From Niameybacter massiliensis (GTDB taxonomy: Bacteria; Bacillota; Clostridia; Lachnospirales; Cellulosilyticaceae): a DNA stretch of 64,000 nt. The position numbers and the translations under genes are program-made. The notes under the pieces were generated by a model. The model made no database searches. It was not told the DNA's origin and saw only the letters and a program-made list of their open reading frames with translations. Location of the stretch: positions 199,278 through 263,277 of the forward strand of contig NZ_LN875035.1 in assembly GCF_001282685.1 (NCBI RefSeq), read 5' to 3'. Within the stretch, counting starts at the first letter, position 1. Each line of letters starts with the position of its first letter. Shown here in pieces: positions 15,838 to 24,837 of this stretch.

Positions 15838-17691
15838 TTATTGAATTATATATGTACCTTTGTCTAAATCAATAGTTACTTCTGTTCCATCGCTATATAC
15901 AGCTTTTTGTGTTCTATAATTTTCATCTAAGAATTCATGTTTAATCATTTCACATTGAGCAATTTTTTCTTGAAGGGCTGCCACTTGTTGATAGCGCTCT
16001 ATTTCATGTTTAAGGGCGCCCCCTTCTTTTTCTGCATCTAAGTAAGCTGCTCCACCATTGAGTAATGCATAGAGCATATAGTCTCCTTGTGGTGTATCTT
16101 CTTTCATCAGCCATGGAAGGACTACACAGTCATGATATACCAAGTTAAAGAGTGGGACAGGTATGCCTTTAGGTTTTTCATTTGGCCACAACATAAAGGC
16201 ATAAGGCCCATAATGAGCTGTTACAATACTAGGTACTGCCCAGTCAATCACTTCTTCTGAGCTTGGAAGAATATCGTGTGCAACCAAGTAGTCAAAGCAT
16301 GATTTTCTATAGGCCATACATTCTTTACGTGTCATTGTATGCCATGGATGTGTACATTCATCTAGCTCGTTACATGTAAATACATCTAAGTAAGTTCCCT
16401 CTAGCTGTATGCCATGCCTAAAGAGTTCTGTAAAGTTACGTTTTAAATATAATGGTGCTTGTGATGCACAAATATATGTCTGCCAGCCTCCTGCCCATCT
16501 ACAAAACTCAATATGTGATCCATCTGGATTTTGAAGCGCAAATGCTCTATCATAAGTTGCTGCATCAAAGTAGTAATCACGATACTGATCATGAATAGCA
16601 AACATATAGTTTAACGCTTTCATTTTATCTGAAAGTGCTTTCATACCAGCCCATCCACCAGCCTCAATGCAAGCTGGCAAATAATCTGGGTGTTGATTAT
16701 CATACCCTGGTTCTCCCCATCCATCTAAATGGAGATAAACTTTCTCAAGTCCTGCTTCTTTTAGCTTTTCCATTTGTTTTTGTCTCACTGCAAATGGAAC
16801 CACTTCATCATTTTTCTCCGGATGCTCTTGATCATAATAAGCTGAATCTGGTGATACGTGTGTTTTAATACCTGTATGTACAATAGCAGATCCAATAAAC
16901 TTATTAACTAAGGGATTTTTAGCTGCTTTTTCTTTTAAAGTTACAAGTAGCCCTTGTTCTTTGGCATACTGGCGGTAAACTTTACAAAGGTCATTGTAAT
17001 CACAGTTTTCTAAGAAAGTCAGCTTCATACTACGTTTATAAGTTAATTTCCCCATACTCGGTAGCCATCTTACGCCAATGTGGCAAAAGTCTGATCCTTC
17101 GGGATGATTCACCTGATAGCCTGCATCCCATGGTGTACATACAATAGCAATATATCCTTCATGCTCTTTTATTTGGCCAAACCATGGCATATACGCTGCA
17201 CTACTGCACATTTGTCCATCAAATACTAGTTTATCTACTTGATGTGGCCAGTTATTGGGGATCATAAGTCCTTGTAGCATATTGATAACGGTGTACCACT
17301 TACTACTATCCTCTTTAAATGCCATGTGCCCCGGCCAATAGAAGTTGCCCATAAGTTCATGAGCCTCCTCTATTGGAATAAGTTCAAAATAAATGTTTTG
17401 TGTAGCATACTCTATCCAAACCACTGTCTCAAAAGCTAAAGGGCTTTCTATCCCGTTTACAACAAAGTTTGAAAACTTAGTTCTAAATCCTTCTCCTACA
17501 CCTGTCTTCCAATTAAAATGCTGGATACAACCTGCATCTTTAAAATAGATCGTCTCCTCACCTATATTGAAATAGGGTTGATACATTTCGTCCCATTGCC
17601 AACGATTACCGTTACTTTCAATGGCTATATGTAAGGTCTTTTCATTATAATACACCCTAACTGTTTCATGTTGCACCGCTTTTATGATCAT
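15838..17691 (-). CDS. Putative glycoside hydrolase, DUF5696-like (beta/alpha)8 protein
   Basis: This 617-residue cytoplasmic protein (no signal peptide) starts at the ATG at 17691, with GAGGGG 8 bases upstream. A beta-rich N-terminal region (1-250) is followed by a TIM-barrel-like region rich in Trp/Tyr/Asp. Sections include YLHLDGWGEPGYDNQHPDY (about 320), AIHDQYRDYYFD, ...LEGTYLDVF and SSEEVIDWAVP, where acidic residues end predicted strands as in GH101/GH129-type retaining enzymes. It resembles proteins labelled DUF5696. It is the last gene of an LplABC-type operon, so it likely hydrolyses the imported glycan. The specificity is unknown. Confidence 0.65.
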   Translation of the reverse strand: MIIKAVQHETVRVYYNEKTLHIAIESNGNRWQWDEMYQPYFNIGEETIYFKDAGCIQHFNWKTGVGEGFRTKFSNFVVNGIESPLAFETVVWIEYATQNIYFELIPIEEAHELMGNFYWPGHMAFKEDSSKWYTVINMLQGLMIPNNWPHQVDKLVFDGQMCSSAAYMPWFGQIKEHEGYIAIVCTPWDAGYQVNHPEGSDFCHIGVRWLPSMGKLTYKRSMKLTFLENCDYNDLCKVYRQYAKEQGLLVTLKEKAAKNPLVNKFIGSAIVHTGIKTHVSPDSAYYDQEHPEKNDEVVPFAVRQKQMEKLKEAGLEKVYLHLDGWGEPGYDNQHPDYLPACIEAGGWAGMKALSDKMKALNYMFAIHDQYRDYYFDAATYDRAFALQNPDGSHIEFCRWAGGWQTYICASQAPLYLKRNFTELFRHGIQLEGTYLDVFTCNELDECTHPWHTMTRKECMAYRKSCFDYLVAHDILPSSEEVIDWAVPSIVTAHYGPYAFMLWPNEKPKGIPVPLFNLVYHDCVVLPWLMKEDTPQGDYMLYALLNGGAAYLDAEKEGGALKHEIERYQQVAALQEKIAQCEMIKHEFLDENYRTQKAVYSDGTEVTIDLDKGTYIIQ

Positions 17692-17715
17692 CAATAAAAC
17701 CCCTCTTCTATAGAT

Positions 17716-18609
17716 TTAACCTTTAACACTACCCACTACAATACCTTTAATAAAGAAACGTTGTAGGAATGGATATACGAGTAAAATAGGAAGTGCACCG
17801 ACAAAAATCTGTGCAGCTTGTAGATTCAGCTCACCAATACTTTCAAGTGCCAAAAGTTGCTCTGGTGACATCATTTGATTCGCCGTCATATTTTGATCAA
17901 GTACAACCGTTGATAAATATGTCTGTAATGGATATTTGCTTGTTGTATTCAAGTAAAGCATCCCATCAAACCATGAGTTCCAATGACCAACAATAGTGAA
18001 AAGTAAAATAGTTGCTAAAGATGGTAAAGAAATCGGTAAGTAAATCTTACATAAAATATAGAACTGACTCGCACCGTCAATCAGTGCCACTTCTTCTAGA
18101 TCTTTTGGAATCTGTCTAAAGAAATTAAGGAGTAGAATAACATTCCATACATTCATGGCTGTAGGCAATACTAATGCCCAAATGGTATCAATTAACCCTA
18201 AACTCTTAATGACCATATAAGTTGGAATCATACCGCCGCTAAAGAACATGGTGAAAGCAAAGAACCATACATATAGACTACGCTTTTTGAAACGTAAGTT
18301 AGACTTAGATAATGGATACGCTGTTAAAATTGTAATGGCCATGCTAATAACCGTACCAATCACTACCCTTACAACGGTTACCCCCATAGATTGGAAGAAC
18401 TCTTTCTTTTGAAGTAAGTATTTGTATGCTTCTAAGCTAATTTGTTTAGGTAAAAGCCCAACTTCCCCTGCTGTAGTTGCTGCTTGTGAACTCATAGATA
18501 CTGCAAATAAATGTACAAATGGTAGTATACAAATTAATGTAACAATGGATAAAAAGATAATATTACATACATTAAACGCTTTGCGTCCCTTTGACTCTTT
18601 AACTGCCAT
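17716..18609 (-). CDS. ABC transporter permease, LplC/YtcP type
   Basis: This 297-residue protein has six hydrophobic segments and the EAA loop EEVALIDGASQFYILCKIYLP-like region (about 190-210). The C-terminus KGIVVGSVKG is typical of LplC/YtcP permeases, which import oligosaccharides derived from complex glycans. I chose the ATG at 18609 (AAAGGG 8 bases before it) over the GTG three codons upstream. It pairs with the permease at 18637-19542 and the lipoprotein at 19605-21251. It lies 24 bases before the putative glycosidase gene. Confidence 0.9.
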   Translation of the reverse strand: MAVKESKGRKAFNVCNIIFLSIVTLICILPFVHLFAVSMSSQAATTAGEVGLLPKQISLEAYKYLLQKKEFFQSMGVTVVRVVIGTVISMAITILTAYPLSKSNLRFKKRSLYVWFFAFTMFFSGGMIPTYMVIKSLGLIDTIWALVLPTAMNVWNVILLLNFFRQIPKDLEEVALIDGASQFYILCKIYLPISLPSLATILLFTIVGHWNSWFDGMLYLNTTSKYPLQTYLSTVVLDQNMTANQMMSPEQLLALESIGELNLQAAQIFVGALPILLVYPFLQRFFIKGIVVGSVKG

Positions 18610-18636
18610 AACACACACCCTTTCTCGTCTTGTTCT

Positions 18637-19542
18637 CTAGAAGATACGGTAATCACTTACTTTATAAGCGGTCCAATAAGAGAAGGCTACTAGAATAAGT
18701 GATATAAATGATTTAAATAATCCTACTGCTGCTGCAGGTGAATATTGCCTATCAAAAATACCTAAACGATAAACAAAGGTATCAATAATGTCACCGCTTT
18801 CATATACAACAGGACTATAAAGCATCAGTACTTGATCAAATCCAGCATTTAATAAGCTACCAAGACTTAAAATACCGATAAGAAGGATAATAGGCATCAT
18901 ACATGGAAGTGTAATATATTTTACACGTTGCCATGCATTGGCACCATCCATCTCTGCTGCTTCATAGAGACTTGTATCAATCCCTACAATTGATGCAAGG
19001 AAAACAATCATGTTATAGCCCATCCCCTTCCATACATGGGTTATAACAATAACGATAGGGAACCAAGTATTATTGAGTAAAAACATAAGTGGTTCTATGT
19101 TTAAGCCACCTAAGATCTGATTGATTGGACCATTTAAAGCAAAAATTTGTTTTATAATTCCACCTAAGATTACCCAGGAGAGGAAATAGGGCACAAAGAT
19201 AGCTGTTTGAACATATTTTTGAAAACGTTTAAGTACAATTTCATTTAAAAGTAAAGCCAGTATTAAAGGAACTAATAAACCAAATATGATTTTAAGCACA
19301 GATATGTAAAGTGTGTTCCACAATGCGTCATAGAAACCTGGTAAGTTGAATACATACTTAAAGTTATTCATTCCAACAAAATCTGATCCTGTAAAGCCTT
19401 TAACTGGATTAAACTTTTGAAATGCCATTACAATACCTGCCATAGGCAAATAAGCAAAGATAGCAGTAAAAATAACACCTGGTATAAGCATGATATGCCA
19501 TGCTGTTGTATCTTTTCTCAAAAATGCTTTAAGTTTTTCCAT
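18637..19542 (-). CDS. ABC transporter permease, LplB type
   Basis: This 301-residue permease has six membrane segments. An N-terminal cytoplasmic stretch reads MEKLKAFLRKDTTAWHIML, and the EAA loop is EAAEMDGANAWQRVKYITLP (about 193-212). Length and sequence fit LplB/YtcP-partner proteins, which work with long (about 550-residue) binding lipoproteins. A perfect hairpin separates it from the binding-protein gene upstream, so it may be made in smaller amounts than that lipoprotein. No ATPase gene is present in the operon. Confidence 0.9.
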   Translation of the reverse strand: MEKLKAFLRKDTTAWHIMLIPGVIFTAIFAYLPMAGIVMAFQKFNPVKGFTGSDFVGMNNFKYVFNLPGFYDALWNTLYISVLKIIFGLLVPLILALLLNEIVLKRFQKYVQTAIFVPYFLSWVILGGIIKQIFALNGPINQILGGLNIEPLMFLLNNTWFPIVIVITHVWKGMGYNMIVFLASIVGIDTSLYEAAEMDGANAWQRVKYITLPCMMPIILLIGILSLGSLLNAGFDQVLMLYSPVVYESGDIIDTFVYRLGIFDRQYSPAAAVGLFKSFISLILVAFSYWTAYKVSDYRIF

Positions 19543-19563
19543 CTACCATCCCTCTTTCTGTAA

Positions 19564-19599
19564 AAGTAAAAGGGTAATAAAATTACTACCCTTTTACTT
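19564..19599 (-). promoter_or_regulatory. Perfect intercistronic hairpin after the binding-protein gene
   Basis: AAGTAAAAGGGTA (19564-19576) pairs with TACCCTTTTACTT (19587-19599), a 13-bp stem with a 10-base loop. There is only a weak T-run on the minus strand. It probably stabilises the 3' end of the lipoprotein message or partly terminates before the permeases (inference). Confidence 0.6.
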
Positions 19600-19604
19600 C
19601 TGTC

Positions 19605-21251
19605 TTATTTATTTTGATACCACTCATTAACCTCTTTAGTAATTTCATCTCCACCAAGTTTGAGCCAGTTATCTGCATAAGCATCAAAGGTGCTAATAGG
19701 TGTTTCTCCCATAACCATTTTTACATAAGTTTCTTCTGTTAACTTATTGAGTGTAGCTTTTCTTTCTTTCATTGTATCTGTGGCAAGACCATAGAATTTA
19801 TTTAATTGATACTCTTTGTTTTCTACAAGTCTTTCTGTTGTTCCCCAAGCAAAGTCGTCATCAATTCTTCCTAAATATTTACCCCATTTATTGGTTTCAT
19901 CATAAGGGATCTCTCCGGCTTTCCATTTAAAGTAATCCTCAGCATAACTCCAAAGCTGAATATCTCCACCGCCAATGCCTTCTGGTAAAGTTTTTAAATC
20001 ACCTGTAGCAATTTGGGTGTTGAAACGATCATGTAAAGTTTGAATATCATATGGATCAAAGTAAGTTGTTGGTACCCAGTTCCACACGTGTCCATTTGCA
20101 ACTTGAGCTTCTTCTGGATACTCTGTTTCAAATAATGCCCAAAGATTAAAGAGCTTTATAACTGCTTCTGGATTTGTACATTTACTATTTAAAACATAGT
20201 AATCTTCAATCATCATACTTTCAAGTAAAGCACCGTTTGTACCTTCTGCTCTTGGAATAGGTGCTGTTGTCCACTTACTATCTCCATTTTTAGCAATTTC
20301 CTTTCCAATGAAAGAATCAAATGCCCACCATGGTGCAATTAAAATACCTAATTTTTCTGACATAATAAACTCTCTAAGTTTAGTTGCATCATGTAATGCA
20401 AATTCTTTATGTATAAGCCCTTTTTCATAGAAACGATTAAGTGCTTCTAAAGCTTCTTTTGTTTCTGGTTGTGTTTCCCCTGGAACTAAAGTGCCATCAT
20501 CTCCTTCTATCCATGCTGTTGGATAAGAACCAAACATATTCATAAGTGCTGCAAGTGGAGATGTACCTGCTAAAACATCTTTTGAAAGGCTGATTCCCAT
20601 ATCTGCCCCTAATTGTTCTTTAAAAGCTGTTGCTACTGCTTCTAATTCCTCTACAGTTGTAGGAACATCCATCCCTACTTCCTCTAACCAGTCTGTACGG
20701 ATCATCATAATATTAACATTACGTTTGACATCCCAATACTGTGGTATCGCCATAATTTTGCCATCTTCTGTTGTCACACTTTCAAGAACTGCTGGGTCAC
20801 GATAAATCCATTCTTTCAAAGTATCACTGGCCCATTCTAAGGCATCATTCCATGGCATAATCTGTTCATTTTCTAATAAGTTTTGATAATCAACAGCTGA
20901 AACTGCCATAATGTCAGGTAACTCTCCTGATGCCATTGCTACTCCTAGCTTTTGTTCATATTGATCTGTTGGTGCAGTCCAAAGCCATTTAAAATCAATG
21001 TTAAACCTATTTTTTGCTTCCCTAACAAAAGATTGGTTTTCTGGGGTAGTACCTGCTGGTACTTCTGATGAGCCAGCTGAAAATGAAAGTACTCCTGTTA
21101 CTTCTACAGGCTCTTGATATTTTCCAAATGGATCTACTTCACCTTTTTCCACACTAGATGAAGCGGTTGTTTGTTCCTTTCCAGCACATCCTCCTAAGAC
21201 ACCCATACACATTGTTAAAGCAAGAATCATCGCCCCTACTCTTCTTCCCAT
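19605..21251 (-). CDS. Extracellular glycan-binding lipoprotein, LplA type
   Basis: A binding lipoprotein of 548 residues from the ATG at 21251, which has GGAGG 6 bases upstream. The longer open frame to 21362 is rejected because a promoter lies inside it. The signal peptide ends in the lipobox LGGC (Cys 22). The mature protein has the large type I binding-protein layout, with LPDIMAVSAVDYQNLLEN (about 115-132) and ETEYPEEAQVANGHVW near 370. These long LplA-like proteins bind oligosaccharides or complex glycans. It is the first gene of the operon and is probably controlled by the YesMN pair immediately upstream. Confidence 0.9.
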   Translation of the reverse strand: MGRRVGAMILALTMCMGVLGGCAGKEQTTASSSVEKGEVDPFGKYQEPVEVTGVLSFSAGSSEVPAGTTPENQSFVREAKNRFNIDFKWLWTAPTDQYEQKLGVAMASGELPDIMAVSAVDYQNLLENEQIMPWNDALEWASDTLKEWIYRDPAVLESVTTEDGKIMAIPQYWDVKRNVNIMMIRTDWLEEVGMDVPTTVEELEAVATAFKEQLGADMGISLSKDVLAGTSPLAALMNMFGSYPTAWIEGDDGTLVPGETQPETKEALEALNRFYEKGLIHKEFALHDATKLREFIMSEKLGILIAPWWAFDSFIGKEIAKNGDSKWTTAPIPRAEGTNGALLESMMIEDYYVLNSKCTNPEAVIKLFNLWALFETEYPEEAQVANGHVWNWVPTTYFDPYDIQTLHDRFNTQIATGDLKTLPEGIGGGDIQLWSYAEDYFKWKAGEIPYDETNKWGKYLGRIDDDFAWGTTERLVENKEYQLNKFYGLATDTMKERKATLNKLTEETYVKMVMGETPISTFDAYADNWLKLGGDEITKEVNEWYQNK

Positions 21252-21297
21252 ATAGCACCTCCGAATTTGTATATTTTTTATTGTATTTATATATACA

Positions 21298-21326
21298 ATT
21301 ATATGTTTTGTGTACATTTTGTTCAA
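21298..21326 (-). promoter_or_regulatory. Predicted promoter of the LplA-LplBC-glycosidase operon
   Basis: On the minus strand TTGAAC (21326-21321), 17 bases, then TATAAT (21303-21298). An inverted repeat ATTGTAT (21280-21286)/ATACAAT (21293-21299) overlaps the -10 and start region and could be an operator. Confidence 0.5.
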
Positions 21327-21373
21327 TTTCTTTATTTTTACTTCTTTTTCTTTTGTTGACATGTATATAAAAA

Positions 21374-21412
21374 TAGAGTTAAAGAAAGCCTTTGTTACTT
21401 TCTCTAACTCTA
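21374..21412 (-). terminator. Intrinsic terminator after the response-regulator gene
   Basis: TAGAGTTA-AAGAAAG (from 21374) pairs with CTTTCT-C-TAACTCTA (to 21412), and TTTTTATA follows on the minus strand. It separates the two-component genes from the transport operon promoter. Confidence 0.75.
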
Positions 21413-21415
21413 CTC

Positions 21416-23008
21416 CTATTTATAATTTCTGTACTCTGTAGGTGTAAGCCCCACACATTTTTTAAAGAATACGGTAAAGTATCCTACCGACTCATAACCT
21501 AACATTTTAGAAATATCGCCTATTTTTTTATCACTTTTTCTTAAAAGTTCTTTGGCTTTCATCAACTTAGCCTCTTTAATAAACTGCGATAAATTTCTAC
21601 CTGTAACACTTTTATAAAATCTTGATAGATAAGATGGATTAAAATAAACTAACTTAGCTAAAGTATTTAAACTAATTTCTCCTGTGACAGAATTTAAAAT
21701 ATAGTCCTCTATCTTTTTAATAATCATATCTTCTTCCGTTACCTTACTGAGTGCTTGATCTTCTCCTAAGGACTTAAGCAATAAGACTAAAAACTGATGG
21801 ATCTCATCTACACCTGTTAAATAACGTAAATGATAATAACCTCTTTGTAAATCTTCCGGAAGTTCTAAGTAATTAATCTCTTTTTCTATGTAAGATGCAA
21901 CCTTTTCTAGACACTTATAGTACATCTGTGTATCAATTAAACTCAGCTCATAGGTATTCTTAATACTGATATAAAGGCTTTCAAAAATTTCTTTTAAATC
22001 AAGGAAGCGCTTTTCTATAAGCATTTTATCAATTTGGAGTACATAATGCTCATGATTGCTATCCTTTAACTTATTTCCTTCTATAAGTGTCTCCACATCA
22101 ATAAGAATAGGTACGTATTTAGATAAATTAATATCTAGTAAGGTCGTATACAGCTTAATTTGATCCTTCAATTGCTCCCATTGCACTTGATGATTGGAAT
22201 AAATAAAAGAAATCTTTTCTTCAGACAACGCCATTAATTGAGTTTGTATTTCTTCTAACATGTTACCTAGTAGGACTTGTTGTTCCTCAACTTTTTCCTT
22301 TGGCTGAACGACTATAAGATAGGTATTACTATATAATTTGATTTCATCTACTTCATAAAAGTAGCTATACTGCTGCTTAACCTGTGTAATTGTTTGAAGA
22401 ATCATTTTCCTCTTTTGGCTACTGCAACGCTCTCCTAATACTTTCCCTATTGCAATATAAAAATCTTCTTCTATCTGAATGGGTCCTGCATCATAAATCA
22501 TCTTTAATATTTCTAAACGTTCATTACTATTTTGATGTCCAAGAAATTCTGTCATAAGTTGACATTTTTCATAAGTTTTGTTTTCATTTGTCATTTGCAA
22601 CATCTTGCCTTCAGTTGCTCTTATTTGGTGAGTACGTTCTATTTCTTGGATACACTCATTAATCACTTGAATAAATTTATCTTCTTCCTCATTTTTCAGC
22701 ATATATTTCCCTGCATATTCATTGACTGCTCGGTAAATATAATCAAAAGTATCATAACCTGTTAAATAAATAATCTTGCATTCCTTCCAATAGCCTTTTA
22801 CTGTTTGACTAAATTCAAATCCATCCATAATGGGCATATTAATATCTGTACATAATATATCTAATTTAACTTCTTTTGCAATACGAAGGCCTTCACTCAC
22901 TGTATAAGCTGAGTAAACTTGTAGCTCAAGTTCTTCTCTGTTCTCTAGCATCGTTACAAGACCTTTTACAATACTCTTCTCATCATCAATCACTAAAATC
23001 TTATACAT
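21416..23008 (-). CDS. YesN-type response regulator with AraC output domain
   Basis: This 530-residue protein has a receiver domain at 1-120, with the phospho-acceptor in ILCTDINMPIMDG (about D55), the acidic pair in VIDDEKS (about 7-8), and the conserved K in YMLKNE near 103. A long linker domain (about 130-420) follows, then an AraC double HTH (about 430-528, ending KMLGYESVGYFTVFFKKCVGLTPTEY). It pairs with the YesM-type kinase encoded 20 bases upstream. Such pairs sense extracellular sugars and activate nearby Lpl-type ABC operons. The likely targets here are the lplA operon and the beta-mannosidase. Confidence 0.92.
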   Translation of the reverse strand: MYKILVIDDEKSIVKGLVTMLENREELELQVYSAYTVSEGLRIAKEVKLDILCTDINMPIMDGFEFSQTVKGYWKECKIIYLTGYDTFDYIYRAVNEYAGKYMLKNEEEDKFIQVINECIQEIERTHQIRATEGKMLQMTNENKTYEKCQLMTEFLGHQNSNERLEILKMIYDAGPIQIEEDFYIAIGKVLGERCSSQKRKMILQTITQVKQQYSYFYEVDEIKLYSNTYLIVVQPKEKVEEQQVLLGNMLEEIQTQLMALSEEKISFIYSNHQVQWEQLKDQIKLYTTLLDINLSKYVPILIDVETLIEGNKLKDSNHEHYVLQIDKMLIEKRFLDLKEIFESLYISIKNTYELSLIDTQMYYKCLEKVASYIEKEINYLELPEDLQRGYYHLRYLTGVDEIHQFLVLLLKSLGEDQALSKVTEEDMIIKKIEDYILNSVTGEISLNTLAKLVYFNPSYLSRFYKSVTGRNLSQFIKEAKLMKAKELLRKSDKKIGDISKMLGYESVGYFTVFFKKCVGLTPTEYRNYK

Positions 23009-23028
23009 ATTTTCCCCCTTATATGTAC

Positions 23029-24633
23029 TTACTTTTCGCTATAAATCTGAAGTATAATGGCTAATCCCCCCATTTCTCCTTGGCTTACCACAATATCATT
23101 TTTCTCATGAATATAGTGAAGTCGCTTTTTAATATTAATTAGACCTGTTACAGGGTTTTCACACGCCTTTAATCTGATCTGTAATGCTTCTATTTGCTCT
23201 AAGCTTATAAAGGTTCCATTATCCTCTACTTGTATCAGAATAAAATGAGCCTGCTCTCTAACATTTATATGTAACTTTCCCCCTGCTTCAATTTTTTCAA
23301 ATACATATTTATACGCATTTTCTACCACTGGCTGTAAAATCAATCGGGGTACATATACATTTTTTAGGTTGTCTGGTAGTGGATCCATCTCAATTTGTAC
23401 TCGATCTTCAAATCTAATTTGTTGAATACCAATATAGTTTTTCATGTGCTCATACTCTTCTTCTAACTTGACAAACGCATAGCTTGTCCTTGTAATATAG
23501 CGATAGTATTTGGCTAATCCAAGTGTAAGCTGTTCTATCTTCTCTACATCATAGGTTTTGCACATATTTGAAATATTGAAAAAGCAATTATAAAGAAAAT
23601 GAGGTTTAATCTGCCCTTGAAGATGGCTTAGTTCCATCTGCTTCATATCAATAGCTTGTTCATAACTTTTCTTAATATAGTTTTCTAATAACCCCTTAGC
23701 CTTATTAAAACTTTGTGTCACATACTCAAATTCATCGATACCTTCATGTTTTGCCTGTTGATTGAAGTTATGTACATTCATATTTTCAATATGACTTACT
23801 ACATTTTGGAGTGGTTTATGGATGGCCCGATTCAGATACTTGGTAAACTTAATCGTAATAAAACATAATAAAATTAAAGCTAATAAACTGAGTAAATAAA
23901 ATTCATGTCCAAACTCTATGAAATGAGAAGGAAGATAAATATGAAAGGCTATAGGATATAAGCTGCTCTTTATAACCATTTCTCTCGAAGTTTTATTGGC
24001 TTGTTGTACATTAAAAGGAGCAATTTCTAACTTTTCTCCATTTAATAGTGCTTCTATATAAACCTCTTCATTAAATTTCATTTTTTCCATTAAACGTATT
24101 AATTCATATTGGTCTAGCTTAATATATCCTCTTCTATACTCATTCTTATTTTCATATTTTTCTAGTAGATATAGAGTATCTTGTAAAAAATATAAACCAG
24201 GTTCTTCTATGTCTTTTATGGCCTCATCAGGTCTAAACCACTCCAACGATGTAATCCATAAATCTTGCTTTGGTATATAGATGCCTATATCACTTGTCCA
24301 TTTATATTGATTATTTAAAATATTGAGCTCTTCCTTAGCCTGCTTCTTCTTATTTATTTTTTCATAATCAGACAGTTGTTCATACTGATTAGATAATACA
24401 AGAACATTTTCACTTTGCATCATATACATCACTAAATTTTGTAAATTGAGTAATTCTTCATCAAAATACTCCATATGTTGCATCGCATTTGTTTTATAGC
24501 GCTGTATAAAATTATCACGTATCGTTCGAAGGCCCACTCCCATAATGGCTAAAATACTTAGTGCAATCATAAAGTGACTGACTAAATAAATAGCAAGTAC
24601 TTTATTGGCTAACTTAGCTTTTCTTATCTTCAT
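23029..24633 (-). CDS. YesM-type sensor histidine kinase
   Basis: This 534-residue membrane kinase has TM1 at about 12-32, an extracellular sensor region (about 33-235) and TM2 near 240-262. A HAMP-like linker is followed by the His_kinase domain with QIKPHFLYNCFFN (phospho-histidine near 342). A HATPase domain has the N-box VVENAYKYVF and the G-box GNGT-like segment EDNGTFISLEQI. It is the first gene of a two-gene operon with the YesN-type regulator and is divergent from the GH2 beta-mannosidase. The extracellular domain has no recognised fold, so the signal is unknown. Confidence 0.92.
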   Translation of the reverse strand: MKIRKAKLANKVLAIYLVSHFMIALSILAIMGVGLRTIRDNFIQRYKTNAMQHMEYFDEELLNLQNLVMYMMQSENVLVLSNQYEQLSDYEKINKKKQAKEELNILNNQYKWTSDIGIYIPKQDLWITSLEWFRPDEAIKDIEEPGLYFLQDTLYLLEKYENKNEYRRGYIKLDQYELIRLMEKMKFNEEVYIEALLNGEKLEIAPFNVQQANKTSREMVIKSSLYPIAFHIYLPSHFIEFGHEFYLLSLLALILLCFITIKFTKYLNRAIHKPLQNVVSHIENMNVHNFNQQAKHEGIDEFEYVTQSFNKAKGLLENYIKKSYEQAIDMKQMELSHLQGQIKPHFLYNCFFNISNMCKTYDVEKIEQLTLGLAKYYRYITRTSYAFVKLEEEYEHMKNYIGIQQIRFEDRVQIEMDPLPDNLKNVYVPRLILQPVVENAYKYVFEKIEAGGKLHINVREQAHFILIQVEDNGTFISLEQIEALQIRLKACENPVTGLINIKKRLHYIHEKNDIVVSQGEMGGLAIILQIYSEK

Positions 24634-24777
24634 TTTATCCCCTTAACTTTTATCAATTTGTTAGTTTTATTATATAATATTATTTACTTTTTTTGAAATT
24701 TAAATCGTCAAATAAAACAACTTTTCCTATTTAATTTTTTATACTTTACTAAAATTCACTAATTATGTATAGCCATT

Positions 24778-24806
24778 TTTACTTTATTTGTCTATAATTC
24801 TATAAT
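24778..24806 (+). promoter_or_regulatory. Predicted sigma-A promoter of the beta-mannosidase gene
   Basis: TTTACT (24778-24783), 17 bases, then TATAAT (24801-24806). The ribosome site AAGGAGG (24821-24827) and the ATG at 24838 follow after a short leader. Confidence 0.55.
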
Positions 24807-24837
24807 AAGCTTTAATACATAAGGAGGATTATTATCA

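Noticed and set aside
21252-21362. N-terminal extension of the LplA-type lipoprotein
   Set aside because: The promoter TTGAAC-N17-TATAAT lies inside it, and GGAGG plus a clean lipoprotein signal start at 21251.
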